DNA of 64,000 nt from an uncultured Lentibacter sp. (GTDB lineage Bacteria > Pseudomonadota > Alphaproteobacteria > Rhodobacterales > Rhodobacteraceae), in the NCBI GenBank assembly GCA_947497495.1, contig CANMGT010000002.1, positions 186,001-250,000 of the forward strand. Direction: 5' to 3'. A model generated the notes under the pieces. That model saw nothing but the letters and a program-made list of their open reading frames with translations. It was not told the origin of the DNA and made no database searches. The position numbers and the translations under genes are program-made. Below are positions 63,149 to 64,000 of this stretch, piece after piece. Each line of letters begins with the position of its first letter. Position 1 is the stretch's first letter.

Positions 63149-64000
63149 TCACACCGCACGTTTATCTGTGTCTATTTTTGCGTCTAAAGTCTTTTGCTCT
63201 GCATCGGGGCCAGCCGCCTCGGACGCCAGTGGCAGACGGATGACAGCCATCGCACCTGCGTGACTGTCGCCCTCAAACAGCGGCGCATCCTCAAGCACGA
63301 GGGTGCCGCCATGTTCTTCAATGATCTTCTTCACAATCGGCAGGCCAAGCCCTGTGCCGCTGTCGCGGGTCGTCACGTAGGGCTCAAACAGCTTGGCGCG
63401 GTCTTCCGGCAAGCCGATGCCGTTGTCTGCGATCGTGATCTCGGCCTGCGCGCCGATCTGATGCGCACGCACATGGATAGCGGGCGTAAAGCCGCCACCG
63501 AGCTTCTCGCGCCGTGTTTCTGTGGCCTCGCCCGCGTTCTTGATCAGGTTGGTCAGAGCCTGTCCGATCATTGTCGCGTCAAACTGGCCCGAAAGCGGCG
63601 CTTCGGGGATGTCGCTCTCAAAGAGCACGTCAGGCTGGCCCGCCTTTTGCAACACCAGAGCCTCGCTCAAAAGCTTGCCAAGGTCTTCGGCGCGCCGCTC
63701 AGGCTCTGGCATGCGCGCGAATTTGGAAAACTCGTCAACGATGCGGCGCAAGTCGTTGGTCTGGCGCACGATAACGCCTGTCAGCTCGCCCAGTTTCTCG
63801 GCCGCGCTCTCGTCCATCTCTTTGGAGAACTTGCGCTTGATACGCTCGGCGGACAGTTGGATTGGCGTCAACGGGTTCTTGATCTCATGGGCGATGCGGC
63901 GCGCAACGTCGCCCCAAGCGGCCATACGCTGGGCGCTGACAAGGTCTGTCACGTCATCAAAGGCCACAACATAGCCCTCAAGCACGCCCTCTTCGCCCGC
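63149..64000 (-). CDS. ntrY: Sensor histidine kinase NtrY, C-terminal part (partial)
   Basis: The frame is open to the window edge, so the visible 283 codons are the C-terminal part only. Phosphorylation His in RRIAHEIKNPLTPIQLSAERI, N box NLIKNAGEATE, G1 DNGIGLPED and G2 GTGLGLPIVKKI. The N-terminal membrane and PAS regions lie outside. It would phosphorylate NtrX in response to nitrogen or redox status. Confidence 0.93.
   Translation of the reverse strand, partial: AGEEGVLEGYVVAFDDVTDLVSAQRMAAWGDVARRIAHEIKNPLTPIQLSAERIKRKFSKEMDESAAEKLGELTGVIVRQTNDLRRIVDEFSKFARMPEPERRAEDLGKLLSEALVLQKAGQPDVLFESDIPEAPLSGQFDATMIGQALTNLIKNAGEATETRREKLGGGFTPAIHVRAHQIGAQAEITIADNGIGLPEDRAKLFEPYVTTRDSGTGLGLPIVKKIIEEHGGTLVLEDAPLFEGDSHAGAMAVIRLPLASEAAGPDAEQKTLDAKIDTDKRAV

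Overview
The window is high-GC chromosomal DNA of an alphaproteobacterium, most likely the Roseobacter group of the Rhodobacteraceae. This rests on gene order and family content: the ntrY-ntrX-trkA-trkH-hfq-hflX block, the phoR-pstSCAB-phoU-phoB block, rpsB-tsf, yicC-gmk, an IalB-type secreted protein, a Hint-domain protein, a monomeric isocitrate dehydrogenase and an RTX protein. I saw no rRNA, tRNA, prophage, insertion sequence or CRISPR array. The DNA is almost fully coding with many 1 to 8 base start/stop overlaps.

Layout. 1-4.1 kb: end of a beta-ketoacyl-ACP synthase, an IalB protein, a 500-base structured intergenic region with two candidate small RNAs, a HerA-like ATPase and a Hint protein. 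4.1-10.9 kb: one leftward branched-chain amino acid type ABC transport operon (livK, livG, livF, three small exported Cys-containing paralogues, livH, livM, a membrane protein). 11-20 kb: sugar dehydrogenase-like protein, GlxA/GbdR-like regulator with an overlapping membrane protein, class II DAHP synthase, GT11-like glycosyltransferase, PAS protein, yicC-gmk-gamma carbonic anhydrase. 20.3-27.6 kb: complete phosphate-starvation locus with a clear three-repeat Pho box before pstS. 27.7-31 kb: LysR regulator divergent from glutaryl-CoA dehydrogenase, then a LuxR-type regulator behind a perfect 13-base inverted repeat. 31-35 kb: tsf and rpsB, pseudouridine catabolism (psuK-psuG), DUF502 protein. 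35.7-41.7 kb: patatin, 3-hydroxybutyrate dehydrogenase, a candidate small RNA, a YejA-type binding protein, and an arsC-aquaporin pair behind a second Pho box. 41-54 kb: XRE-cupin regulator, acyl-CoA ligase, DsbA/FrnE-like protein with a two-TM channel and an MFS exporter, monomeric IDH, RTX protein, glutamine amidotransferase, Lrp regulator with an SMR pump, EamA transporter, 3-hydroxyisobutyrate dehydrogenase-like enzyme. 54-64 kb: penicillin acylase, then hflX-hfq-trkH-trkA-ntrX-ntrY, all leftward, with a lipoprotein gene inserted antisense between trkA and ntrX.

Functional links. PhoR/PhoB/PhoU should control Pst uptake through the Pho box at 21393. The Pho box at 39845 suggests the ArsC-aquaporin pair belongs to the same regulon, so that arsenate entering through phosphate uptake could be handled. 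The least explained signal is a 52-base element present twice in opposite orientation (27701-27752 and 39735-39786). It carries four TGCA cores spaced 11-12 bases apart. All four cores are conserved while the four mismatches fall between them. One copy lies just after phoB and the other just before the arsC Pho box. Other noncoding signals worth attention are the minus-strand small-RNA candidates near 1.2 kb and 37.7 kb, and a dispersed intergenic repeat (8771 and 56403), one copy of which holds a 24-base palindrome.
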